Source of the DNA: Ilumatobacteraceae bacterium
Lineage (GTDB): Bacteria > Actinomycetota > Acidimicrobiia > Acidimicrobiales > Ilumatobacteraceae
Length of the DNA stretch: 42,087 nt
Direction of reading: 5' to 3'
Assembly (NCBI GenBank): GCA_030729045.1
Contig: JANQYF010000034.1
Span: forward strand, 13,831 to 55,917
The notes below the pieces were generated by a model. That model was given only the letters and a program-made list of their open reading frames with translations, made no database searches and had not been told where the DNA came from. Positions 1 to 7,817 of the stretch are shown piece by piece (position 1 is the stretch's first letter; each line of letters starts with the position of its first letter). The position numbers and the translations under genes were made by a program.

Positions 1-270
1 GCATGGGCCCTTCGCAACATCTGCACTAATGATGAGACGTTCTGATTCTTCATGCAATGTGAACGACGCTGTGGTGCCGTCAACAGTGACCGAGGCAATA
101 TCAAGTTCGATTGCATTGACGACAATCTCAGATACCGCTTCTGTTGCTACAGCGGAGATAAAAACTGTGCCTGTAAATGAGGCAGCATCAAGATCTGGAG
201 TTAGGGACACCTCGTAGCGCGAAGGCAGAACGGTGCGGGGGAGGCGAAAGGGATTATTGAGGTGGCTCAC
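1..270 (-). CDS. M1-family aminopeptidase (PepN-like), N-terminal fragment cut by window edge
   Basis: Reading the minus strand from a GTG at 270 gives 90 residues open to the window edge. The start resembles M1 zinc aminopeptidases: a short leader, FRLPRTVLPSRYEVSLTPDL, then beta-strand segments FTGTVFISA and IVVNAIELDI typical of the N-terminal saddle domain. The catalytic HExxH lies beyond the window. The family removes N-terminal amino acids from peptides, usually in the cytosol. The gene is divergent from the kinase at 317, with 46 bases between starts. No strong ribosome-binding site is visible; an in-frame ATG at 318 is possible but overlaps the divergent gene. Family assignment rests on the N-terminal domain only. 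Confidence 0.72.
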   Translation of the reverse strand, partial: MSHLNNPFRLPRTVLPSRYEVSLTPDLDAASFTGTVFISAVATEAVSEIVVNAIELDIASVTVDGTTASFTLHEESERLIISADVAKGPC

Positions 271-316
271 CCAATAAAGGCTAGTGGGGTGCGGCCTGCG
301 ACTACCGTAGAGAACC

Positions 317-1357
317 ATGCCACGTAGTCATCCTTTCACCGCCCATGTTCCTTCTCTCACCAACAAAGAAGGAATTCTGTACGACGTTGTCGGGGTGGGT
401 AACGCCCTTGTGGACATGATTGCCATGGTGGACGACGCTTTCCTTGCCTCTAACGACATGGTGAAGGGTTCGATGGCACTGATTGAAACAGATCGGGCCG
501 TGCACTTGTCGACTGCAGTCGGAGCAAGCACGCGTACCAGTGGTGGTTCTGGCGCAAACACAATCGCTGGTATTGCAAGCCTTGGCGGAGACGTTGCGTT
601 CATTGGCAAGGTTGCTAACGACGAATTCGGTGATGTTTTTGCTGCTGACATGAAAACTGTTGGTGTCGATTTTCGCAGTGGCGCCCCCGATTCTTCTGTG
701 CCAACAGGACGATGCATCATTGCAGTTACACCTGATGCTCAACGCACAATGAATACATTCCTCGGCATCTCTACTCAGTTGTCGTTCTCGGATCTTGATT
801 CAGACATTATTTCTGCAGGCGCAGTGCTGTATCTCGAGGGGTACCTGTTTGACCGTGACGAAGCAAAAGATGCGTTCCGCAAGGCAGCAGCAGTTGCACA
901 CGCATATGGCCGAGTGGTGTCTTTGACATTGTCGGATTCGTTCTGCGTTGATCGCCACCGTGCGGATTTCCAATCATTGGTACGTAATGACATTGATGTC
1001 TTGTTTGCCAATGAGGATGAGTTGAAGTCTCTCTATGAGACAGCGGATTTTGACGAAGCGGTAGAACTCTTGCGCCGTGATTGCCATATTGCTGCCGTTA
1101 CTCGCAGCGAAAAAGGATCGGTTGTGGTCACACGCGACGATATTCACAGCGTTCCTGCAGCTCCTGTCGCAAGTGTTGTAGATACCACTGGTGCCGGAGA
1201 CTTGTTTGCCGCCGGATTCTTGCGCGGGTTGACGCAGGGCAAAGACCTCACCAGTTGTGCTCGCATTGGTGCCATTGCGGCCGCTGAAGTGATTTCACAC
1301 GTTGGCCCACGGCCGTTGGTGTCATTGTCCTCACTGTTGCCAGCTGATTTGCAGTAA
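317..1357 (+). CDS. PfkB-family carbohydrate/nucleoside kinase, adenosine kinase-like
   Basis: 346 residues, usual length for ribokinase/PfkB enzymes, which phosphorylate sugars or nucleosides with ATP in the cytosol. Visible motifs are GNALVD near residue 29, the substrate-site glycine stretch SGGSGANTIAGIASLGG (75-91), and the PfkB signature DTTGAGDLFAAG (289-300) with catalytic Asp295 and the anion-hole glycines. The middle part (GRCIIAVTPDAQRTMNTFLG) is typical of the adenosine kinase-like branch common in bacteria; the substrate cannot be fixed from sequence. The ATG at 317 is the first start; it leaves about 20 residues before the fold begins, so a later start is possible. queF follows 19 bases downstream, so the two may be co-transcribed. 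Confidence 0.85.
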   Translation: MPRSHPFTAHVPSLTNKEGILYDVVGVGNALVDMIAMVDDAFLASNDMVKGSMALIETDRAVHLSTAVGASTRTSGGSGANTIAGIASLGGDVAFIGKVANDEFGDVFAADMKTVGVDFRSGAPDSSVPTGRCIIAVTPDAQRTMNTFLGISTQLSFSDLDSDIISAGAVLYLEGYLFDRDEAKDAFRKAAAVAHAYGRVVSLTLSDSFCVDRHRADFQSLVRNDIDVLFANEDELKSLYETADFDEAVELLRRDCHIAAVTRSEKGSVVVTRDDIHSVPAAPVASVVDTTGAGDLFAAGFLRGLTQGKDLTSCARIGAIAAAEVISHVGPRPLVSLSSLLPADLQ

Positions 1358-1376
1358 CACCCGTAGCCTTTACGGC

Positions 1377-1769
1377 ATGAGCGATACCTCTGCACTCACC
1401 GTTCTCGGTCAAACAGTTCAACATGCAATTGCACACGTGGAAGTGTTCCCTGCACCTGCACATGTCTCTTCAGTCACGTTCACCACTGACGAGTTGTCAT
1501 CAATCTGCCCGGTGACACAGCAGCCAGATATTGCAACTGTTGTTATTGAGTACGAGCCAAACGAATTCTGCATCGAGTCAAAGAGCCTCAAGCTGTACTT
1601 GTGGGGTTTCCGTGATCGCGCAGTATTCGCCGAAGCATTAGCGGCTGAAATTGCAGCCGAAGTAATGGAAACTGCCAAGCCGTATGCAGTGCGAGTGCAC
1701 CTGACACAACGTCCACGTGGCGGTATTGAAGTAAGTGCTGTCGCTGAAATGTTCAGCGACGCCGACTAG
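1377..1769 (+). CDS. queF: NADPH-dependent 7-cyano-7-deazaguanine reductase QueF
   Basis: 130 residues, the size of the unimodular QueF type. QueF reduces preQ0 to preQ1 with NADPH in queuosine synthesis. The nucleophilic cysteine is in SSICPVTQQPD (Cys44, with Asp51 as proton donor), and the QueF NADPH motif is ESKSLKLYL (67-75). The ATG at 1377 is chosen because an upstream in-frame extension to 1302 would run deep into the kinase gene and has no homology. No other queuosine gene is in the window, so preQ0 must be made or imported elsewhere. The gene ends 3 bases before a convergent crotonase gene. No preQ1 riboswitch fits in the 19-base leader. Confidence 0.93.
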   Translation: MSDTSALTVLGQTVQHAIAHVEVFPAPAHVSSVTFTTDELSSICPVTQQPDIATVVIEYEPNEFCIESKSLKLYLWGFRDRAVFAEALAAEIAAEVMETAKPYAVRVHLTQRPRGGIEVSAVAEMFSDAD

Positions 1770-1772
1770 CAA

Positions 1773-2555
1773 TTATTGCTTGCGTCCGCGTTCCATAATC
1801 TTGGCGCGACGCTCTTCTACTTTTTTCGGATCAAACTGCGCTTTGCGCCATGCGCGACCATCTTCTGATTCGCGTTCCCATTTCTTCTTCTCAGCTGCAT
1901 GACCGGCATAGGTGGAACGAATCTGGCGCACGCCGTCTTGTTCATTACCGATGATGTCAAGAGCAATAGAGCGCGTAAATGGCATGAGATCAGCATGTGG
2001 CACCACATGATTAACAAGCCCAAACGCCAATGCTTCTTCGGCCAACATGAAGTTGCCTGTGAAACTCATTTCGCGAGCACGACGAACGCCAATTGCTTGA
2101 GGCAACAACACGGTGAGACCCCAACCAGGCATCACACCCACACGGGAATGTGTGTCGCCGAATTTTGCGTTCTCTGACGCAATAAGAAAGTCGCAGTTCA
2201 ACGCAAGTTCGAAACCGCCAGTGATGGCAACTCCGTTGACAGCGCCGATGAGTGGCTTCTTGACTTGAGGAAAGGGACCACGGGCTCCTGAGGCATTCTT
2301 TGAACCATCTGCACCGGTGCCGCGCAAGTTACCGCCAGTGTCACCAAGTTCTTTGAGGTCAAGGCCAGCACAAAACGCTGGGTCTGTGCCCGTGAGGATA
2401 ATGACATCAACAGAGTCGTCTTTGTCGGCTGTCTTCATGAGCGCCGGAAGCAACTTCAGCACTTCGCTGCTGAGGGCATTGCGGGCTGCAGGCCTATTCA
2501 TGGTGATTGTGGCGATGCGCTCGCTCACCTCGTATAAAACAACGTCTGTACTCAT
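1773..2555 (-). CDS. enoyl-CoA hydratase/isomerase family protein (crotonase fold)
   Basis: 260 residues. Crotonase enzymes act on acyl-CoA thioesters, holding the thioester carbonyl in an oxyanion hole. Visible are PAFCAGLDL (59-67, CoA/oxyanion segment) and GGFELALNCD (113-122) with Glu116 at the first catalytic glutamate. The second catalytic glutamate position of true hydratases appears to be His136 in KFGDTHSRVGV, so hydration is uncertain. A long charged C-terminal tail (about 215-260, many Lys, Arg and Glu) is helical in this family. ATG start at 2555. It stands alone on this strand, convergent with queF and divergent from the next crotonase, with 60 bases between their starts. Confidence 0.88.
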   Translation of the reverse strand: MSTDVVLYEVSERIATITMNRPAARNALSSEVLKLLPALMKTADKDDSVDVIILTGTDPAFCAGLDLKELGDTGGNLRGTGADGSKNASGARGPFPQVKKPLIGAVNGVAITGGFELALNCDFLIASENAKFGDTHSRVGVMPGWGLTVLLPQAIGVRRAREMSFTGNFMLAEEALAFGLVNHVVPHADLMPFTRSIALDIIGNEQDGVRQIRSTYAGHAAEKKKWERESEDGRAWRKAQFDPKKVEERRAKIMERGRKQ

Positions 2556-2615
2556 GCCTTCACCGTAGGCGACCGAAGGGGAAATTACCTAGGCCGGTGT
2601 GCGAAACTAGCAACC

Positions 2616-3371
2616 ATGAGCCTTGTATTACTGACCGTTACTGACGGCGTCGCAACCCTGACCTTGAACAACCCTGACGAGCGAAACACTTTGACAGCAC
2701 CGATGGTGGCTGAAATTCTCGTTGCGATGGACACCATAGAAGGCGACCCTTCCATTGGCGCCATCGTTGTCACCGGAACTGCGCCAGCATTTTGCGCTGG
2801 TGCGAACCTTGGCAACCTTGCAACAGCATCTGGGCAAAGTCTCGGCACGATTTACGAAGGGTTCTTGCGTATTGCTCGCAGCCCGTTACCAACAATCGCA
2901 GCAGTGAATGGTGCAGCTGTTGGTGCAGGAATGAACTTGGCACTTGGCTGTGACGTGCGCATTGCTGCGCGCCGTGCAAAGTTCGATACGCGCTTCTTGC
3001 AAATTGGTATTCATCCAGGTGGCGGACACACATGGATGTTGCGCCGTATCGCCGGACCACAAAATGCTTTTGCAACCGTGGTGTTTGGTGAAGTTCTCGA
3101 TGGTGCCGAAGCAGAACGTATTGGACTTGTTTGGAAATGCGTCGACGATGATCAATTGCTTATTGAAGCCCAGAAGATGGCTGCTCGCGCTGCGAGCGTG
3201 CCACGTCCGTTATTGGAGAGCGTGAAGAAAACTATTCAAGACATGGCAGACGTAGTGACTCACCCTGAGGCAGTCGAGCGTGAACTCATGCCTCAGTTAT
3301 GGAGCACTAAGCAGCCATGGTTTGCAGAGAAAATTGCCGCGATGCAGGCAAAGATCACTAAGAAAGCGTGA
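2616..3371 (+). CDS. enoyl-CoA hydratase/isomerase family protein lacking both usual catalytic Glu
   Basis: 251 residues with the crotonase core: PAFCAGANL (57-65), GAGMNLALGCD (103-113) and IGIHPGGGHTWML. At the two glutamate positions of rat-type enoyl-CoA hydratase I read Asn107 and Phe127 by eye alignment, so it may be a non-hydratase crotonase (isomerase, thioesterase, decarboxylase or inactive). It is divergent from the other crotonase gene, which suggests a shared control region at 2556-2615. Its last 14 bases overlap the end of the convergent secreted-protein gene. Fold is confident; reaction is not. Confidence 0.87.
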   Translation: MSLVLLTVTDGVATLTLNNPDERNTLTAPMVAEILVAMDTIEGDPSIGAIVVTGTAPAFCAGANLGNLATASGQSLGTIYEGFLRIARSPLPTIAAVNGAAVGAGMNLALGCDVRIAARRAKFDTRFLQIGIHPGGGHTWMLRRIAGPQNAFATVVFGEVLDGAEAERIGLVWKCVDDDQLLIEAQKMAARAASVPRPLLESVKKTIQDMADVVTHPEAVERELMPQLWSTKQPWFAEKIAAMQAKITKKA

Positions 3372-5223
3372 TGCGAATCTTCTGAGCGGAGTTTCCACCT
3401 GGGCCTGATGGCTCAACTTGGATATCAAAGTCGCTCGGAGCTGGCGCCCACGGAATGTTCTTTGGTGGCGCTCCATAACACTTGGTGCCGATTGCCCACT
3501 GCAAGGTCATCACAGGTGGGCTTGCAGCATTGATTGGTGTATCAGAGGTCATCTCGGTGTCTGTGCTTGTCAGCGCATCACACTTACCGACTGATGGAGT
3601 TCCGTTCGGGATATCAGGTGTGAACTTGAAACCACCGAGGTCATAGAAATCGCCCTTTTCACCGTCCATTGCCAAACGTTGTGGGCGATACACCTTGAGG
3701 TACAAGGTTTGTGATTGCGTGACGCTGATTGTTGGCTCGGTAATGCGTGCACCTTCAGGGCCGGTAGTTGCATTGGTGTAGTCAATATTCGTGTAGTTAG
3801 TACCGTCGTTGCTGTAGGCAATGAACATGGGGTGAGTAACAAATACGAAGCCAGGGCTTGAAGTGAATTCGTATTTCTTTCCGTCAGCTGTTTCTACCTT
3901 CATGGAGAAGGTGTCTTGACCGGTTGGAAGAGTGTCACCAAATGTGTAGGCAGATCCGAATGAAAATCCACTTGCATCAGTTCCGCACATTTTGCCGGCA
4001 CCAATGAGCCATTGGTAATCGCCTGTACCGCATGTCTTCGAGAGCTCTACATAATCAGTTGGGGCATATGGAACATCAATTCCTTTGAGGAATGAACGTG
4101 TCACTGGCGAACCACACACTTGAGTAATGGGGGAGAACACCATGCTCATTGTCTTTGTGATGGTTGACGCGATGTTTGTTTTGTCAGCCTTGAAACCGCC
4201 AACACCATATGCATTGATTGTTCCGGCAAATCCACCTTGGGTGGCTTTGTAGTTAGTGAAAATTCTGAAATCAACTGCACTGCAATCTTTGGTGCCGTCG
4301 TCTACAGCAACTTTTGGTGCAGGAGTTGAGGTGTCTGCTGAGTCAAGAACAGCATCTCCGTCGTCATTCACGTCGAATGCATTGGGAATTCCATCGTCGT
4401 CTTTGTCACCGCCGAGAGTGTCATCCTTGCTGATAACTGCACCTTGTTGTGTTGGTTGCCCAGCGTTTGGTTGCCCAGCGTTTGGCTGTCCTGTTGCTGG
4501 CTGTCCAGCGTTCGGTTGACCAGGCGTAGGAGGGGTAGGTGGATTAACCGGATTGCCGCTTGGTGGTCCGATTTCTTTACCGTCAGGACCGCATGTTGCA
4601 GTGTTTGGTGGTGAACATGGGTCACCAATCGCAGTTGCACTGACGCCGTACGACTTAATTGCAACACCGGCAGTTTTTCCGAATGTACCAACACCGAGTG
4701 GGCGTCCCTTTGAGGCTTTGACTTGTGCACCAACAGAAGTGTCAGCACTCTTCGAAGTGGCTGATGCAACTGCGTACCCTTGCTTGCCAGCGCCAACTTT
4801 TTTGATTGTGAGAGTTCCAAGTTTTACTGATCTAGAAATCGACTGCTTGAGTCGTGTGTATACACGCGACGCTTTAGTGGCACTTTTTCCCTTATGACCA
4901 ATTGTTACTGGACCGAAGTATGAACCTTTTGATTTGCCACCGCTGTTAACCAATTGAAGTGATGTGCCGCCAATTGATGCAGTTGCCGGCGACTTGAGAG
5001 TGATCTTCTGATTAGCTCTGGTGACTTTCTTTGAAGCAAGTAGGCGGCCGCTACCAGAGATAAGAAGAACAGTGAGATTCTTTCCGCCTTTTACAGTTGC
5101 AGTGACTGAGTAGGTCTTGCCGAAAGTTTGCACACCTGCAGACACTGGCGACGCAAGTGCCATGGTTGCGGTGATGGCTGTGACTGCGAGAACAGAGCTG
5201 AATTTACGAGAGAGAGCCTTCAT
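3358..5223 (-). CDS. large secreted protein with Pro/Gly repeat linker and Ca-binding (TSP3-like) loop
   Basis: 621 residues, not recognised as a named family. A signal peptide is clear: basic start, hydrophobic core at about 9-25, cleavage likely after SPVSA (29). Residues 30-200 are rich in Ser, Thr, Lys and Gly and look like beta-sheet. Residues 220-258 form a Pro-rich linker with five GQP units. DKDDDGIPNAFDVNDDGD (273-290) matches the Asp-rich calcium-binding loops of thrombospondin type 3 repeats. The C-terminal half (about 300-621) has scattered cysteines and beta-rich sequence suggesting an extracellular domain. The start is supported by an AAAGGAAA ribosome-binding site 5-6 bases upstream. 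It is divergent from a secreted protease, 63 bases away, so the two may share control. Confidence 0.8.
   Translation of the reverse strand: MKALSRKFSSVLAVTAITATMALASPVSAGVQTFGKTYSVTATVKGGKNLTVLLISGSGRLLASKKVTRANQKITLKSPATASIGGTSLQLVNSGGKSKGSYFGPVTIGHKGKSATKASRVYTRLKQSISRSVKLGTLTIKKVGAGKQGYAVASATSKSADTSVGAQVKASKGRPLGVGTFGKTAGVAIKSYGVSATAIGDPCSPPNTATCGPDGKEIGPPSGNPVNPPTPPTPGQPNAGQPATGQPNAGQPNAGQPTQQGAVISKDDTLGGDKDDDGIPNAFDVNDDGDAVLDSADTSTPAPKVAVDDGTKDCSAVDFRIFTNYKATQGGFAGTINAYGVGGFKADKTNIASTITKTMSMVFSPITQVCGSPVTRSFLKGIDVPYAPTDYVELSKTCGTGDYQWLIGAGKMCGTDASGFSFGSAYTFGDTLPTGQDTFSMKVETADGKKYEFTSSPGFVFVTHPMFIAYSNDGTNYTNIDYTNATTGPEGARITEPTISVTQSQTLYLKVYRPQRLAMDGEKGDFYDLGGFKFTPDIPNGTPSVGKCDALTSTDTEMTSDTPINAASPPVMTLQWAIGTKCYGAPPKNIPWAPAPSDFDIQVEPSGPGGNSAQKIRITLS
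4453..4522 (-). repeat. short tandem repeat encoding GQPNA units
   Basis: About five imperfect copies of a 15-base unit (such as cagcgtttggttgcc) lie in frame inside the secreted-protein gene and encode GQPNA/GQPAT. Unit length is a multiple of three, so copy-number change would preserve the frame. This is a coding repeat for a flexible linker, not a CRISPR. Confidence 0.8.
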
Positions 5224-5286
5224 TGCTATTTCCTTTTTCGGGGTTATTGAGACCTTGAAACTTATTCAACGATAGCATTTCATTTT
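5224..5286. promoter_or_regulatory. divergent intergenic control region with small inverted repeat
   Basis: These 63 bases separate the two divergent secreted-protein genes and must hold both leaders. An inverted repeat TTGAA-N5-TTCAA lies at 5255-5269. It is short enough to occur by chance. The ribosome-binding site of the minus-strand gene is at about 5229-5236. I see no convincing -35/-10 pair for either gene. Confidence 0.3.
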
Positions 5287-6771
5287 GTGAATGTGAAGCG
5301 ATTGATTGCTCTGTGCATGGTCGCAGCAGGACTAAGCCAAGTCCCTGCCTCACTGGCTCTCACAGCCCCTGTGGGCCCTTCCTGGCACCTTGACCGCATC
5401 AATCAGCCCAGGCTTCCACTGGACGGAAATAGCGTTTTTGGGCCTCTGACAGGGGCCGGAATCGATATCTACATTGTGGATACCGGAATCAGATCTACCC
5501 ATGAGCAGTTCGGTGGTCGGGTGCTGCCAGCAATCGATATTCCTACAGAGAACGGCACGTCGAAAGTGAACCCCGAGACGTCTGATTGTGATGGTCACGG
5601 AACGCATGTCGCCGCCCTAGCTGCAGGGTCAACAGTGGGAGTTGCAACACAGGCCCGCCTGATTGCTGTGCGAGTTCTTGACTGCAATGGCGACGGAGAA
5701 GTTGCAGATGTTGTGAATGCACTTAAGTGGGTGCGGGCACATCATCGCGCTGGTGTGGCTGCAGTTGTAAACTTAAGTTTTGGTGTTGACCTCGGAGATG
5801 ACGGAACATCTATCGATAGTGAAGTGCAAGCTCTGATTGATGAAGGAGTTGTAGTCACAGTTGCATCAGGTAATGGCGATGCTGCGGGGCGCCCAATTGA
5901 TGCGTGCAAGATTGCACCAGGTGATGTGCCCGATGCGTTGACAGTGGGCGCGATTGGCGTAGTTGATTTTGTCTCGTATTACTCAAACAATGGACCATGT
6001 GTTGACATATATGCACCGGGCGGAGACAGACTTCGCGGACTTGAGTCTGCGTGGAAAGATTCTGATACGGATTACGAGTTTGACGTTGGAACATCAATGG
6101 CATCGCCGTTAGTTGCCGGTTATGCAGCATTGCTCGCGCAACAGCAACCTGGCATGTGCGCAACAGCAATTTCGCAGGCCATTATTGATCGTTCGACTAA
6201 AGGTGTAATCCAAGGAATGACTGCGGATTCACTCAACAGGCTGTTGTTTATCGACACGACACCTATTGCTGTTACTGCGCCAGGTGAAGCGTCACATGTA
6301 TTGATTACTACGGACTCAACAGGAATAGTTGTTAGTTGGGACCCACCGTGTGATGGTGGTTCAGTAATAACGGGAACAAGAGTGTCATTGTTGCGCAAAG
6401 GAAAAGTTGTGCAACGAAAAGAAGTGCCTACTGGTACAAATGCTGTTCGATTCACGGGTCTAAAAGTTGGAAGCAAGTATCAAGTTGTCATTAAGGCAAC
6501 GAACGCAATAGGTGACGGAATAGCAACGTCACGAATTACCACAATGCCGGTGCGAAGAATATTGGTGGGTCAGTCCGTGAAACCTGAAGCGCTCGCTTCG
6601 CTGACAAGCGACCTGCCTCTTATCTTGTCAGTGTCTCAAACATCAAAAAAGATATGTCGCTTGCAAGCAGAACCGCTCCGTTTGGTGGCCCTACGAAAGG
6701 GAACCTGCCGTGTGGGGCTTCGAGGCGTCCTTGGCCAAGACCCTGTTATCCGAACCTTACGCATTAACTAG
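5287..6771 (+). CDS. secreted subtilisin-like serine protease (S8 family) with fibronectin type III domain
   Basis: 494 residues. A signal peptide covers about 1-25 (cleavage near SLALTA). The peptidase S8 domain (about 33-325) has all catalytic blocks: Asp65 in IYIVDTG, His104 in DGHGTHVA, oxyanion Asn196 in ASGNG and Ser270 in GTSMASP. Residues about 328-430 resemble a fibronectin type III domain (VVSWDPPCDGGSVITG, YQVVIKATNAIGDG). A basic tail of unknown fold follows (430-494). No inhibitor I9 propeptide is visible between the signal peptide and the catalytic domain, unlike many subtilases. The start is GTG at 5287 (an alternative GTG is at 5293); neither has a good ribosome-binding site. 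It likely degrades protein outside the cell or processes the divergent secreted protein; the latter is speculation. Confidence 0.93.
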   Translation: MNVKRLIALCMVAAGLSQVPASLALTAPVGPSWHLDRINQPRLPLDGNSVFGPLTGAGIDIYIVDTGIRSTHEQFGGRVLPAIDIPTENGTSKVNPETSDCDGHGTHVAALAAGSTVGVATQARLIAVRVLDCNGDGEVADVVNALKWVRAHHRAGVAAVVNLSFGVDLGDDGTSIDSEVQALIDEGVVVTVASGNGDAAGRPIDACKIAPGDVPDALTVGAIGVVDFVSYYSNNGPCVDIYAPGGDRLRGLESAWKDSDTDYEFDVGTSMASPLVAGYAALLAQQQPGMCATAISQAIIDRSTKGVIQGMTADSLNRLLFIDTTPIAVTAPGEASHVLITTDSTGIVVSWDPPCDGGSVITGTRVSLLRKGKVVQRKEVPTGTNAVRFTGLKVGSKYQVVIKATNAIGDGIATSRITTMPVRRILVGQSVKPEALASLTSDLPLILSVSQTSKKICRLQAEPLRLVALRKGTCRVGLRGVLGQDPVIRTLRIN

Positions 6772-6864
6772 TTCTCCCGTAGATAAATAGGGATGAAAGT
6801 GGTATTTCGCGAGTCTGGCGAGGTGTACATTGCGAGCAGGGAACCATAGTGATTCCCTCTTGGA

Positions 6865-6882
6865 CTCCTTAAGGAGGCAGCG
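6865..6882 (+). promoter_or_regulatory. palindrome overlapping a strong ribosome-binding site
   Basis: The perfect 12-base palindrome CTCCTTAAGGAG (6865-6876) overlaps the Shine-Dalgarno AAGGAGG (6871-6877), which is 5 bases before the GTG at 6883. The left arm is an anti-Shine-Dalgarno sequence, but with no loop bases a cis hairpin would lose its inner pairs, so any masking would be weak. Confidence 0.4.
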
Positions 6883-7191
6883 GTGAGTAATCGAAATCGC
6901 AACCAGGATCGTGCACCTGCACCGCGTGAAGAATTGCGGGCACATGCCCACAATGAACGTCACCGTGTGCATAGCGAACTTCACTTAGCGGAAGAAGCAT
7001 TACGGCACGGTCTCGAACCACTAGATGTGGAAGAGCCTGGACCTGAATGGAAACCAGTTCATCACCATGATCCGCTTATTGGCATTGAAAAAAGCCGTAA
7101 GCACGTGTTGAAGCACTGGAAGACAAAAGAATGGAAGCGACGAAAGACTGTTCGTCGACAGCGCGCTCAAGCGCTCAATTCTCCGCTCTAA
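6883..7191 (+). CDS. small basic His/Arg-rich protein, unknown function
   Basis: 102 residues, no recognised family. The start is GTG, supported by a near-perfect AAGGAGG 5 bases upstream. The protein is very basic and hydrophilic: the first 40 residues hold many Arg, His, Asn and Glu; a middle segment (about 46-66) has PLDVEEPGPEWKPVHHHD; the C-terminal third (about 68-102) is Lys/Arg-rich (KHWKTKEWKRRKTVRRQ). No signal peptide, membrane segment or cysteines. Composition suggests nucleic acid binding or a disordered partner protein, which is inference. It follows the protease by 111 bases and ends 4 bases over the convergent acetyltransferase gene. Confidence 0.72.
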   Translation: MSNRNRNQDRAPAPREELRAHAHNERHRVHSELHLAEEALRHGLEPLDVEEPGPEWKPVHHHDPLIGIEKSRKHVLKHWKTKEWKRRKTVRRQRAQALNSPL

Positions 7192-7817
7192 GGAGTAATC
7201 CAACCTTCAAGAAAGTCTTCACGGCGTTCGTTCCATTCTTCAACGGTGATGCCGTAACGCACATGGTCTTCCCATGTGCCGTTGATTTCAAGAAATCGTT
7301 CGGCAACACCTTCGGTGCGAATGTCTAGTTTTTCCATCACGCGACGTGAGTTGCTATTGCGCGGGATGATGCATATCTCAAGTCGGTGTAAGTGCAGATT
7401 TTCAAATGCGTATTGAGCGACCACAACTAAAGCTTCTGCCATGAGTGAACGACCAGCACGCGACTTGTCAATCCAGTAGCCGATGGTTGCAGATTGAAAT
7501 GCGCCGCGAACAACATTGTTCAAGTTGATTTCTCCGGCGAATGCACCGTCGACAAAAATACCGAAGGCGTACTGTGAGCCGGCAAGTCGTTCACGGTCTC
7601 GTGCGCCACAGCGTGCAGCAAACACATCACGGTTTTGTTCAGGGTCTGGGTGGTGCACCATTCGCATTGGTTCCCACACCGTGAGCCATTCACCATTACG
7701 GCGACGTACTTCGCTCCACCCTGTGAAATCTTGCGGAACAAGTGGGCGCAACACCACGCGCCGGCCATACAAACGAAGCCCAACGTTCGATGGTCGTGCT
7801 GGATGAACCGCGGTCAT
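7188..7817 (-). CDS. GNAT-family N-acetyltransferase, RimJ/RimL-like
   Basis: 209 residues. GNAT enzymes transfer acetyl from acetyl-CoA to amines; the RimJ/RimL branch modifies N-terminal amines of ribosomal proteins. Typical elements are LRPLVPQDFTGW near the start, the middle strand GYWIDKSRAGRSLMAEAL (acetyl-CoA loop region), HRLEICIIPRNSNSRRVMEKL, and the C-terminal NGTWEDHVRYGI. I chose the ATG at 7817, which overlaps the ppx stop codon by 4 bases (ATGA), over an upstream start at 7919 whose 34 extra residues have no family match. It is the last gene of the DUF501-ppx run. The exact substrate is not readable. Confidence 0.86.
   Translation of the reverse strand: MTAVHPARPSNVGLRLYGRRVVLRPLVPQDFTGWSEVRRRNGEWLTVWEPMRMVHHPDPEQNRDVFAARCGARDRERLAGSQYAFGIFVDGAFAGEINLNNVVRGAFQSATIGYWIDKSRAGRSLMAEALVVVAQYAFENLHLHRLEICIIPRNSNSRRVMEKLDIRTEGVAERFLEINGTWEDHVRYGITVEEWNERREDFLEGWITP

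Noticed and set aside
302-742. Open frames on the minus strand over the PfkB kinase gene
   Set aside because: The plus-strand frame carries all kinase motifs; the antisense frames have no recognisable domain.
4453-4522. The 15-base direct repeats as a possible CRISPR array
   Set aside because: Units are adjacent without spacers and lie in a coding frame, and no cas gene is present.
4368-4820. A 150-residue minus-strand frame across the GQP repeats
   Set aside because: It is out of frame with the signal peptide protein; the repeat also reads open in other frames because of its 15-base period.
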